A stretch of DNA of 19,220 nt from an uncultured Clostridia bacterium (GTDB lineage Bacteria; Bacillota; Clostridia; Christensenellales; UBA1242), in assembly GCA_947623775.1 (NCBI GenBank), contig CANQHL010000018.1, positions 1 through 19,220 on the forward strand, in the 5' to 3' direction. Each line of letters starts with the position of its first letter. The first letter of the stretch is position 1. Of the stretch, positions 4,637-11,571 are shown in pieces. The notes beneath the pieces were generated by a model that was not told where the DNA came from, ran no database searches, and was given only the letters and a program-made list of their open reading frames with translations. The position numbers and the translations under genes are program-made.

Positions 4637-5752
4637 TTAACATTCTTTAAATATAGATTTGATAAAGTCACTTTGTTCATCAATAGTTTTCCCCTCTGAA
4701 CGATTGGCTTCCTCTACTGACATTTCACTCATATATTTCCCGTATTCCTTATTGAAATCAAGTGAACGGAGTGGCAATCCTTTAACAATTACAGGACTGG
4801 GTTTTGCGACCAAATATCTGTAACTTTTAAATAATTTTGAATGAAAAACACCATTATAATCACAAACCGCTAGTGCAACATTGAAATACCCTTCACTGCT
4901 GCCTCCAACGTCTTCTAGCTTTTGGGAGAAAATTTTTATTGTTTCTTCATCACTGAGTTCATGTCCGCCATATCTTCTTACAAAAACTCCTGGTTGATTT
5001 TCTTTTGAAAACTTTTCAATTATAAGTCCGCTATCGTTTGCGACCACCGGCAACATTGTTGCTTCATGATACGCCTTTGCCTTAATCATTGCATTTTCAA
5101 TCTCTGTTTCGCCTGTTTCTTGGACATCGATATGCGGGTTTAATTCAATTAGTGAGCAATATTCCAAACCTAAATTTTTTATAATATTCGCATAGATTTC
5201 CACTTTTCCTTGATTTGTAGATGCAATCAACACCCTGCTTTCACTTTTGATGAGGTTTCCATTGTTATATGTATTTATTTGATGAAAGCCCTCTTTTAAA
5301 GTGGGCATACCAACCGACAAGCGTTGTTTATAAATTTCAAGTGCCTCAAGTGGATTGGCGATAATATGGCTGTTTTTATCTGTTTTTTCACGCTGTGCAA
5401 TTCGCCTTAGACACTCTTCATCATCAAGCAACAGAAGTTCTCCCTGCAATTTATAACCAAATTCATTTCCTATTTTAATTATAGGCTTACGTGAAGATGC
5501 CGGTATGTTTGTGGAGTCTATTATTATGTTTTCACCCTTTTTTGCCAAACTTCTTGCTCTTCTATGTAAAAGCCCGAACACCATCGGATTGTATTTGGAA
5601 TCATATTTTTCCGGAACTTTTCCTTTTGTTACCAACTCTTTTCTTATCTCATCACTAGATAAAATTTCGCCACCATATTGTGCCTGTAATTTTTTGGCAT
5701 AAGTGCTTTTTCCCGCACCAATAACGCCCATTAAAATAAATATCGTTTTCAT
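4637..5752 (-). CDS. Fusion of a P-loop polynucleotide-kinase-like domain and a HAM1/RdgB-type NTP pyrophosphatase
   Basis: A 371-residue two-domain protein. Residues 1 to about 165 are an AAA_33/zeta-toxin-like kinase: Walker A GVIGAGKST (9-17), LSSDEIR (31-37) and IIIDSTN (76-82), as in polynucleotide kinases, and R117/R121 as likely lid arginines. Residues from about 172 are an ITPase/HAM1 domain: ASTNQGK (177-183), ETGETEIENAMIKAKAY (212-228), ANDSGL (238-243, keeping the Asp that is catalytic in RdgB) and PGVFVRRYGG (254-263). HAM1 enzymes remove pyrophosphate from ITP, XTP and dITP. The C-terminal base-recognition part is divergent: the FGYDP motif is lost and the SHR motif reads SEG. 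The start is ATG at 5752. The 39 in-frame residues upstream overlap a terminator and are not coding. No ribosome site is seen. The joint function of the two domains is unknown. Confidence 0.82.
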   Translation of the reverse strand: MKTIFILMGVIGAGKSTYAKKLQAQYGGEILSSDEIRKELVTKGKVPEKYDSKYNPMVFGLLHRRARSLAKKGENIIIDSTNIPASSRKPIIKIGNEFGYKLQGELLLLDDEECLRRIAQREKTDKNSHIIANPLEALEIYKQRLSVGMPTLKEGFHQINTYNNGNLIKSESRVLIASTNQGKVEIYANIIKNLGLEYCSLIELNPHIDVQETGETEIENAMIKAKAYHEATMLPVVANDSGLIIEKFSKENQPGVFVRRYGGHELSDEETIKIFSQKLEDVGGSSEGYFNVALAVCDYNGVFHSKLFKSYRYLVAKPSPVIVKGLPLRSLDFNKEYGKYMSEMSVEEANRSEGKTIDEQSDFIKSIFKEC

Positions 5753-5759
5753 AACGCAT

Positions 5760-5804
5760 ATTTTATCAGAAATATGTGTCAAATATAATATGATTTTTTT
5801 GACA
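5760..5804 (-). promoter_or_regulatory. Promoter region of the kinase-ITPase gene, possibly leaderless
   Basis: Reading leftward, the extended -10 TGATAAAAT (complement of 5760-5768) ends seven bases before the ATG at 5752, so the message could begin at the start codon. This agrees with the absence of a ribosome site. A second candidate, TTGAAA-18-TATTAT, lies further upstream. TGTCAAA (5777-5783) and TTTGACA (5798-5804) form an inverted pair that could be an operator. Confidence 0.35.
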
Positions 5805-5841
5805 TATTTTTCAAAACAATGTCTATTAAAAATTATAATTT

Positions 5842-5874
5842 CAAAATTTAAAAAAGATGGCTTTGCCATCTTTT
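5842..5874 (-). terminator. Terminator of the SPFH/zinc-ribbon operon
   Basis: AAAAGATGGC (5852-5861) and GCCATCTTTT (5865-5874) form a 10-bp stem with a 3-base loop. On the leftward strand it is followed by a T-rich run. The first arm overlaps the stop codon (5873-5875) of the last gene of the operon. Confidence 0.85.
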
Positions 5875-6259
5875 ACTCAACTTCCTTTCCGCAATTTGGA
5901 CATACCTTATCACCATCTTCAAGTTCATGTCCGCATTTATCACATAATTTCACATTTGCAGTTCCAACAGCACTGTTGCCGTCTTTTACACTTCCCTCGC
6001 TTACATTCATCATGCCAAAACTTACAAAAAGCATGGTTATTGCTGTTCCGCTTGAGCCAAGTCCAATTAAAATCATAATAATTCCAAATATAATTTCAAG
6101 AACCATAGTTGAAGTCTTGTCCGCCTTGCACCCGAACACAAGCAAGGTTATTCCTCCTGCAAGGATTGCAAGTCCTAAAAGTAAAATCACAAGCGAAAAA
6201 ACTTGAAGATGTCCCCTTTTTAACCTTGTTTCCTGATAAATATTTTTATTTATACTCAT
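5873..6259 (-). CDS. Small membrane protein with two helices and a C-terminal zinc ribbon
   Basis: A 128-residue protein. Residues 19-43 (VFSLVILLLGLAILAGGITL...) and 53-84 are two strongly hydrophobic segments. They are followed by a short linker and a zinc ribbon, CDKCGHELEDGDKVCPNC (C106, C109, C120, C123). It therefore sits in the membrane, most simply with the ribbon in the cytoplasm. The start is ATG at 6259 behind GGAGG; an upstream in-frame TTG falls inside the ribosome site region and is rejected. It is the third gene of a leftward operon, 15 bases after the zinc-ribbon membrane protein. By position it corresponds to the membrane partner in ydjGHI-type loci, but I see no clear sequence match. 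Function unknown. Confidence 0.8.
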   Translation of the reverse strand: MSINKNIYQETRLKRGHLQVFSLVILLLGLAILAGGITLLVFGCKADKTSTMVLEIIFGIIMILIGLGSSGTAITMLFVSFGMMNVSEGSVKDGNSAVGTANVKLCDKCGHELEDGDKVCPNCGKEVE

Positions 6260-6274
6260 TTTAACCTCCAAAAA

Positions 6275-7321
6275 TCACTTTAAAATTGATGTTATCAATA
6301 TCACCATTAGCGGTATACCTAAAACAATCAGACCTATAAAAATAGAAAATAGCGTCACTTTTAATTTGGAAATCGGGAATTTTCCGCCCACATTTCCATT
6401 TTGTCCATTCATTATGTTTAAGTAATCTTTATCTTTATACTTGTAATTTATAAAATAAAGTGGCAAAAGCAAATATGCATACTTTTCATTTGAAAATTTC
6501 GTATCCACCGTCAATGATACAACTCTTGAATACTCGCTTGAAATCATATTTTCCAGTCGTGCATGGGCAATGTCCTTTGCTCTTTTTAATCCGGTGTCCA
6601 CCGTTTGGTTGTAATATCCCACACTATATCCTTTCAAAAAACCAGTATCAAATCGGCATGCTTCACTGTAATTATAAGGAAGTATTTGAGCAATTTCCGA
6701 TTGTGAAAGTTTATCACTTGTCTCTACAACTATATCACTAAATTCATGATTTTTCGTCCCTGAAAAAGGTCTTATTTCTGTGAACGTTTCGGTTGTGCCA
6801 TCAGTCCTTGTTCTGTGACGCTCAACCTCCCTTTCACCAAAATAAGTTGAATAGGTATAGAAAGAATAATCAAATGATGAAATATATGTTGCTCCAAGTT
6901 CCAAATTAGGTATATTTTTAACAAATTTTCGAGAAATAAACAATTTTCTCTTTACACGTTGGGCAAACTGCTTTCTTGCCTCTTCCTTTGTGACTTTGAA
7001 TGGAATTATGCCGTCTGGCTTTAACCCCGGGAGTTCATCAATTGGAAAAAGCGAAGATGTGTTGCAGTATTGGCATTTTGTCGACATTTCAAATCTGTTT
7101 AGCACAATTTTTGCACCACAATTTTGACATTGAAATGTTCGGGTTGAGCCTTCCCACTCTTTGTAACCTTCATCTTCTTCATCATTGTAAACGCTTTTTT
7201 TGATAACATTCTTATGGTGTTCAACTGGAAAAATCTTTTGACATTTTACACACTTTAACGCATCATCTTTTGGACTAAACTCAATTTTTCCACCACAAGA
7301 TGGGCAGTTGTTTATATCCAT
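6275..7321 (-). CDS. TFIIB-type zinc-ribbon membrane protein, YdjG-like
   Basis: A 348-residue protein with two N-terminal zinc ribbons (C6/C9 with C24/C27, and C65/C68 with C83/C86). A long soluble middle follows, starting GIIPFKVTKEEARKQF near 105, and a C-terminal transmembrane helix near 321-347. This layout is that of Firmicutes proteins often labelled TFIIB zinc-ribbon or 'PriA-like helicase' without helicase motifs; B. subtilis YdjG is of this kind. YdjG works with YdjH and the SPFH protein YdjI at the membrane in the PspA stress system. The start is ATG at 7321, sharing one base with the stop of the SPFH gene (TAATG), with GGAG upstream, which means translational coupling. An in-frame start six codons earlier lies inside the SPFH gene. 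Confidence 0.82.
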   Translation of the reverse strand: MDINNCPSCGGKIEFSPKDDALKCVKCQKIFPVEHHKNVIKKSVYNDEEDEGYKEWEGSTRTFQCQNCGAKIVLNRFEMSTKCQYCNTSSLFPIDELPGLKPDGIIPFKVTKEEARKQFAQRVKRKLFISRKFVKNIPNLELGATYISSFDYSFYTYSTYFGEREVERHRTRTDGTTETFTEIRPFSGTKNHEFSDIVVETSDKLSQSEIAQILPYNYSEACRFDTGFLKGYSVGYYNQTVDTGLKRAKDIAHARLENMISSEYSRVVSLTVDTKFSNEKYAYLLLPLYFINYKYKDKDYLNIMNGQNGNVGGKFPISKLKVTLFSIFIGLIVLGIPLMVILITSILK

Positions 7322-8430
7322 TATAATTTTTCTCCACATTCAGAGCAAAATTTGGCATTTCCCTTTATAATTGCCCCACACTTCGGACATTTATGTTCCA
7401 CAACCAATTTTTCACCGCAATTTGCACAAAATTTTGCATTTTTAGGCACTTCTTTTCCGCATTTTGGGCATAACAGCACTTGGCTTGCTCCACATTCCGG
7501 ACAAAACTTTATGTCCTTATCTATCATTGCTCCACACTTAACGCATTTCTTTTTTGGTGCCTCATCTTTAACACTTGCAATAGATTCTCCAAACATTCTT
7601 CCTATTGTTGTGCCTGCACCAAGTCCCACACCAATGCCGGCAAAATTTCCACCATTTGGATTTTGTGCAGCATCACGCATTGCCTGTGCGGCTTGATATT
7701 GAGCATAAGAACCCATTTTGTCCCCGAGAATTCCAAGTTTACTTCTCTCGTCAAGAGTCTTTTCAACCTCCTCTGGTAAAGAAAGATTTTCAACTACAAC
7801 TTGGCACAATTTTAATCCCATTTTGCTGTAATCTTTGTCTGCAACCTCACAAATTTTTTCGGCAATTTCACGATAATTTGAAACAAGGTCAAGAGCAGAA
7901 AGACCACTTTCCCCGATTGCATCGGAAATGTTTTGTATGAGGATTGAACGGCATTGCGCTGCAACATCTTCAACTTTATACACTTCATTTGTGCCGAAAA
8001 CTTCTTTCATAAAAAGTTTTGCATCATCAACTTTAAATGCAAATGTACCATACCCTCTAAGTCTTATGCTTCCAAAATCGGCATCACGCATCATGATAGG
8101 ATTTTGAGTTCCCCACTTCTGCCCGATAAACTGTTTTGTGTTGACAAAATAAACCTCAGCCTTTATTCGTGAATTAAATCCGGTTGGCAAAGACAACAAC
8201 TTTGTTAAAAAAGGAATGTTTTCGGTGTTTAATTTGTATGTACCCGGTCCAAAAACATCGGCAATTTGCCCTTTATGTACAAATAATGCAACCTGCGATT
8301 CTCTTACGACAAGGGTTGAGCTGTTCATTATCTCTTCCCTTTTATCAACAGGGTGTCTGTAAACTATAATATCTTTTGAGTCGTCTTTCCATTCAAGAAC
8401 TGACAATAATTGTTTTGAAAATAATCCCAT
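7321..8430 (-). CDS. SPFH/band-7 protein with three C-terminal zinc ribbons (YdjI-like)
   Basis: A 369-residue protein. Residues from about 20 to 235 are an SPFH (band 7) domain of the 'virion core protein' type: LVVRESQVALFVHKGQIADVFGPGTYKL, then FGSIRLRGYGTFAFKV, and LPEEVEKTLDERSKLG at the end of the coiled segment. A glycine/alanine-rich linker (250-285) leads to three zinc ribbons at C296-C313, C321-C338 and C348-C365. There is no transmembrane helix, so membrane attachment would rely on partners, as reported for YdjI with YdjG/YdjH in B. subtilis. The start is ATG at 8430 behind GGAG. It heads the operon with the two zinc-ribbon membrane proteins. No PspA homologue lies in this window. 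Confidence 0.88.
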   Translation of the reverse strand: MGLFSKQLLSVLEWKDDSKDIIVYRHPVDKREEIMNSSTLVVRESQVALFVHKGQIADVFGPGTYKLNTENIPFLTKLLSLPTGFNSRIKAEVYFVNTKQFIGQKWGTQNPIMMRDADFGSIRLRGYGTFAFKVDDAKLFMKEVFGTNEVYKVEDVAAQCRSILIQNISDAIGESGLSALDLVSNYREIAEKICEVADKDYSKMGLKLCQVVVENLSLPEEVEKTLDERSKLGILGDKMGSYAQYQAAQAMRDAAQNPNGGNFAGIGVGLGAGTTIGRMFGESIASVKDEAPKKKCVKCGAMIDKDIKFCPECGASQVLLCPKCGKEVPKNAKFCANCGEKLVVEHKCPKCGAIIKGNAKFCSECGEKL

Positions 8431-8451
8431 TTTTAATCTCCTACAATTTAT

Positions 8452-8480
8452 ATTATATAATAATTAGCATTAAATAGCAA
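8452..8480 (-). promoter_or_regulatory. Promoter of the SPFH operon
   Basis: Reading leftward: TTGCTA (complement of 8475-8480), a 17-base spacer and TATAAT (complement of 8452-8457). It lies 21 bases before the SPFH start and is back to back with the DUF4186 promoter, whose -35 begins at 8487. Confidence 0.65.
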
Positions 8481-8486
8481 ATAAAG

Positions 8487-8515
8487 TTGATTATTTTGCA
8501 AAATTATTGTATTAT
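8487..8515 (+). promoter_or_regulatory. Promoter of the DUF4186 gene (predicts a leaderless message)
   Basis: TTGATT (8487-8492), a 17-base spacer and TATTAT (8510-8515). Only six T residues separate the -10 from the ATG at 8522, so transcription should start at or next to the start codon. No ribosome site is present or possible. Confidence 0.6.
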
Positions 8516-8521
8516 TTTTTT

Positions 8522-8881
8522 ATGAATATTAATCTTGATAAATTTAAATCATCTAAATTTCGTTCACGCTTTCACCTGAAAGAAACCGATTTCAAATACA
8601 TTGAAGATAAAGGAATTGACACAATAAAATCCCATGCAACCGATTTTATCACAAAAAGGCTTGCTCCCGCATTTCCTCATAATGATGGCAAGCAAACGCC
8701 GATGAAAGGCCACCCTGTTTTTATCGCACAACATGCAACCGCAACTTGTTGCCGTGGCTGCCTTGAAAAATGGTGGCATATCCCATATGGACGAGATTTA
8801 AGCCAAAAAGAAATTGATTTTATTGTCGAAATCATTATGTCTTTTATTGAACAAGAACAAAAAAATAGGAAGAAATTTTGA
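8522..8881 (+). CDS. DUF4186 family protein
   Basis: A 119-residue protein that I recognise as DUF4186, a conserved family of unknown function. Hallmarks are KFRSRFHL near the N-terminus, IDTIKSHATDFITKRLAPAFPHNDGKQTPMKGHPVFIAQ in the middle and ATCCRGCLEKWW after it, ending in a helical FIVEIIMSFIEQEQ. The invariant histidines and the CCRGC cysteines suggest a metal site; that is inference. The start is ATG at 8522, because five upstream in-frame codons fall within the -10 promoter element. There is no ribosome site. It is a single-gene unit, divergent from the SPFH operon. Its TGA stop sits in the loop of the shared terminator. Confidence 0.88.
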   Translation: MNINLDKFKSSKFRSRFHLKETDFKYIEDKGIDTIKSHATDFITKRLAPAFPHNDGKQTPMKGHPVFIAQHATATCCRGCLEKWWHIPYGRDLSQKEIDFIVEIIMSFIEQEQKNRKKF

Positions 8882-8900
8882 TTCTTCCTATTTTATTTTT
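8862..8900. terminator. Bidirectional terminator between DUF4186 and the transglutaminase-like gene
   Basis: AAAATAGGAAGAA (8862-8874) and TTCTTCCTATTTT (8882-8894) form a 13-bp stem with a 7-base loop that contains the DUF4186 stop. Rightward it is followed by ATTTTTG. On the other strand a run of T follows immediately, so it also ends the leftward transglutaminase-like gene (stop 8902-8904). Confidence 0.88.
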
Positions 8901-8901
8901 G

Positions 8902-10773
8902 CTACATCGTTAAATCATCTTCATCATCTATTTTATTTTTTTGCTCGTTTTCCTTTTCATTTACAAGTTCATCAAAAGACTTCTCTCCCTGTTCCGGTTG
9001 CATTCCAACAAGTTCTTCAAAGGTTTTTTCCTCTTGCTCTGGTTGCATTCCGACAAGTTCTTCAAAAGTTTTCTCATTCTGCTCCGGCTGCATTCCAACT
9101 AATTCTTCAAATGTAGGTCCTTTTGGAGGTTCTATTCCAAGCATTGAAGTTATTTCATCAATAAAATCATAATTTCCATCTTGAAGATTTGGATCATGAT
9201 AAGATTCAACATTTGCTTGACTCTCTTTACGTTTTTTCGCTTCTTCAACTGCCCTTTCAACATCTTTATCAAAGGCTTCTACAATTTCTTTTAATTCTTC
9301 TTCGCTCTTACCCTCTTGTAGATGATGTGCAAATTCTTTTTCTTGTTCCGCTGACCAATACTTTCTTCTTGCATATGAATATGCAATAGCCTCCTCCTCA
9401 GTTTTGCCCATAGCAAGTCCGACTTGTTTTAATACATTTGAAAGTAGTTCATCTTTCTCCTGTGCTTGCAATTCAACTCCATATGCCATGCTGTTGAATT
9501 TTTCATTTGCCCTTTTTATCTTTTTGCTTGCATTCTCGCCTGCTTTTATGTAACTTTTGCCAAAAACGTATTTGCATATTTCATCATCACTTAACTGAGA
9601 TAATTCATCAAGTTTTTTCATTACATCTTTGTGTATTTGAAAAGAATTGGCATTTTTATTTTTAAATAATCTTCCAACTTCATCTCCTATACCCGGCAAT
9701 AAAGTTAAGTATGGTATATCTTTTCTTTCGTATAAGATGCCCTCTCTCCAAAAATCATATTGGAGTGCTTTAAGTAGTGATTTTGTAAAATTATCTACCT
9801 TTTTTTCAGGTTTCAAATTGTTTGTTGCATATAATTCATCAGTTGTATCTCTCATTTTTAATAGTTCCAAAAGCAAGCAATTAGACAAATGAAAGTCGTT
9901 GCAATACTCTCTAAAAATTTTTATAAACGCCTCTTGTTTTTTTCTTTCTTCCGCCTCTTCTTGCGTGTTGGAGACTATTTTGTCCTCTTTGGAAGAAATT
10001 TTGCCAGAATCTAAAAGTAATCCAGAAAGTTGCTGTTGTTCCCTCTCTATCCTTTGATTGTGTCCGCGATATACCTCTTCGCCTTTACTAAAAGGAATGG
10101 TCGCCCCGCCAAATGCTCTCCTGAGTTCTTCATTTTTTGGACAACCCATTGTTGGGTCTGAATACATAACCCCGCTCAAGTTGTATTTAGGGTCTTCTAT
10201 TTCAACCATACAAAACATATGTCCGGTTTGAACTTTACCATTTATTTCCATCTCTATTGGGGAAGAAATTATTGTTCTGCATGGAATGTCAAGCCTATCG
10301 CACAATTCCTTTAAAAGATTGGCAAACCCTGCACATACAATTTTATCACCATTTAATACACGCACCACATTACGCGATTCATTACCATCAACTTGATCAT
10401 CACCCATCTTGTAAATATATTGTGATGCAATTTCATAAGCATATATATATTTTTCATAAGGCGACAACTCTTCACCATTTATCCTTGCCGCCTTAATATC
10501 ATCTGCCCACGTTGAAAGTTTTCTGCTTGCATCAATTGCTTGTTCGGGAGTGAAACCCTCTGAAAAACGACAATCTGCTCCCGCTTCCCTCAGCGCATTG
10601 ACCGCATCAGCAAAAATCTGAGTTTGCTCTTCAGTTAGGCCGGTGGAATAACCCGCACCCGTCAGTTTTAGGCTTTCACCACTTTCCTTTATTTCTTGAA
10701 TTCGTTTATTAAATTTATTTTTGTTCTTTTGAAAATCCTCTAAAAAAATATCAATATCACAGGCTATTGCCAT
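8902..10773 (-). CDS. Transglutaminase-like protein with C-terminal 15-residue repeats
   Basis: A 623-residue protein. Residues about 105-225 hold a transglutaminase/papain-like fold with a visible triad: C147 in KIVCAGFANLLKELC, H185 in TGHMFCMVEIED and D206 in YSDPTMG. Such domains act as thiol proteases, transglutaminases or deamidases. The N-terminal 100 residues and the long middle (250-550) are charged and helical, with no family I recognise. The tail has three copies of TFEELVGMQPEQxEK plus a partial SFDELV. There is no signal peptide or membrane segment, so it is probably cytoplasmic unless exported by a dedicated system. The start is ATG at 10773 behind a perfect AGGAGG; a start 14 codons upstream has none. 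It is a single-gene unit with its own strong promoter. Substrate unknown. Confidence 0.75.
   Translation of the reverse strand: MAIACDIDIFLEDFQKNKNKFNKRIQEIKESGESLKLTGAGYSTGLTEEQTQIFADAVNALREAGADCRFSEGFTPEQAIDASRKLSTWADDIKAARINGEELSPYEKYIYAYEIASQYIYKMGDDQVDGNESRNVVRVLNGDKIVCAGFANLLKELCDRLDIPCRTIISSPIEMEINGKVQTGHMFCMVEIEDPKYNLSGVMYSDPTMGCPKNEELRRAFGGATIPFSKGEEVYRGHNQRIEREQQQLSGLLLDSGKISSKEDKIVSNTQEEAEERKKQEAFIKIFREYCNDFHLSNCLLLELLKMRDTTDELYATNNLKPEKKVDNFTKSLLKALQYDFWREGILYERKDIPYLTLLPGIGDEVGRLFKNKNANSFQIHKDVMKKLDELSQLSDDEICKYVFGKSYIKAGENASKKIKRANEKFNSMAYGVELQAQEKDELLSNVLKQVGLAMGKTEEEAIAYSYARRKYWSAEQEKEFAHHLQEGKSEEELKEIVEAFDKDVERAVEEAKKRKESQANVESYHDPNLQDGNYDFIDEITSMLGIEPPKGPTFEELVGMQPEQNEKTFEELVGMQPEQEEKTFEELVGMQPEQGEKSFDELVNEKENEQKNKIDDEDDLTM
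8962..9114 (-). repeat. 45-bp tandem coding repeats
   Basis: Three full copies and one partial copy of a 45-base unit encode TFEELVGMQPEQNEK, then EEK and GEK variants, and SFDELV. The copies differ mainly at third positions and at residue 13, so they are selected at protein level and are not a recent slippage product. Confidence 0.9.
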
Positions 10774-10785
10774 TTTTCCTCCTCT

Positions 10786-10855
10786 ATTTTTGTAGATTTT
10801 ATTTGTTGATTGCATTATCGTTCTTCAAAAAATTTAAATTTTTATCTACAAAAAT
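10786..10855 (-). promoter_or_regulatory. Leader stem-loop before the transglutaminase-like gene
   Basis: ATTTTTGTAGAT (10786-10797) and ATCTACAAAAAT (10844-10855) are perfect 12-bp inverted copies in the untranslated leader. The gene-proximal arm ends four bases before the AGGAGG ribosome site. The 46-base loop contains a smaller palindromic AAATTTAAATTT. It may protect the 5' end or modulate access of the ribosome. Confidence 0.45.
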
Positions 10856-10878
10856 CATTTTTTAATGTTTTCAAAATT

Positions 10879-10907
10879 ATTATAACATTTTTTATTATTT
10901 TCGTCAA
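10879..10907 (-). promoter_or_regulatory. Strong promoter of the transglutaminase-like gene
   Basis: Reading leftward: TTGACG (complement of 10902-10907), a 17-base spacer and TATAAT (complement of 10879-10884). The predicted leader is about 100 bases long. The -35 lies 22 bases beyond the stop of the upstream methyltransferase gene. Confidence 0.75.
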
Positions 10908-10928
10908 TACAAAAAAATTATGTATCAT

Positions 10929-11555
10929 TTATTTTTGGCAAGTCACCTCTATTTCAAAAGTTATTTTTTCCTTTTTGTATCTATTCATAACCTGCTCTTT
11001 TGCCTTGCAATCACCAATTAAACCAAAAAATTTGTTTGCATCTTTTTCATCAAAAAATCGCTTATTGTAGCCCTCAACAAAATAATAATGCTCCTCTATT
11101 TTCTCCCCTTGCCCAGCACCATGATTTAAATCATGCACGGAGTTTACTCTTGCATAAACCTTTCCGCCTTTTCTTAACACTCTTTTGATTTCTTTCATGA
11201 TTTTTTCAGTCATGCTGCTGCTGAAATAGTGAAGTGACAAATCTGCAATTACAATGTCAAATTGATTGTCTTCAAATGGAAAAGGTTTTGTCAAATCCAG
11301 CACCTTTGTTTCAATGTTTGGCAACTTTTCCTTTACATATTGCAATGCAACCGAAGATAAATCGGTTGCAAGTTCATTATAGCCATGCTCACTTAAGTAC
11401 TTTGCATTGTTGCCAAGTCCACATCCAAGTTCTAGGATTTTGCTGTTTTTATCAAAATTTTTAATATATTTTTCCAGCCAATCATCATAAATTATCTCTT
11501 TTCCCATATTTTCAAGATGATTTTTATTCCACATATCATTGAATGTTTTTTCCAT
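10929..11555 (-). CDS. Class I SAM-dependent methyltransferase
   Basis: A 208-residue Rossmann-fold methyltransferase. Motif I is ILELGCGLGNN (40-50), the acidic residue after strand 2 is in ATDLSS (63-68), motif IV is FDIVIADLSLHYF (99-111), and RVLRKGGKVYARVNS follows, all in the order of small-molecule Methyltransf_11/25 enzymes. The substrate is not predictable. The start is ATG at 11555 with GAGG upstream; 13 further in-frame residues overlap the lipoprotein gene. It begins 16 bases after the lipoprotein stop and is the last gene of the adhE operon. I see no clear terminator between it and the next promoter. Confidence 0.85.
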   Translation of the reverse strand: MEKTFNDMWNKNHLENMGKEIIYDDWLEKYIKNFDKNSKILELGCGLGNNAKYLSEHGYNELATDLSSVALQYVKEKLPNIETKVLDLTKPFPFEDNQFDIVIADLSLHYFSSSMTEKIMKEIKRVLRKGGKVYARVNSVHDLNHGAGQGEKIEEHYYFVEGYNKRFFDEKDANKFFGLIGDCKAKEQVMNRYKKEKITFEIEVTCQK

Positions 11556-11571
11556 AAATTCCTCAAACTTA

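Noticed and set aside
5753..5869. 39-residue N-terminal extension of the kinase-ITPase protein
   Set aside because: It would cover the terminator of the previous operon and has no ribosome site. The P-loop begins normally nine residues after the ATG at 5752.
5703..6206. Rightward 167-codon frame opposite the zinc-ribbon membrane gene
   Set aside because: It is antisense to two well-supported leftward genes and crosses a terminator; there is no ribosome site.
8962..9114. 45-base repeats as a CRISPR-like or minisatellite array
   Set aside because: There are no spacers. The period is a multiple of three and the differences are mostly synonymous, so it is a protein repeat.
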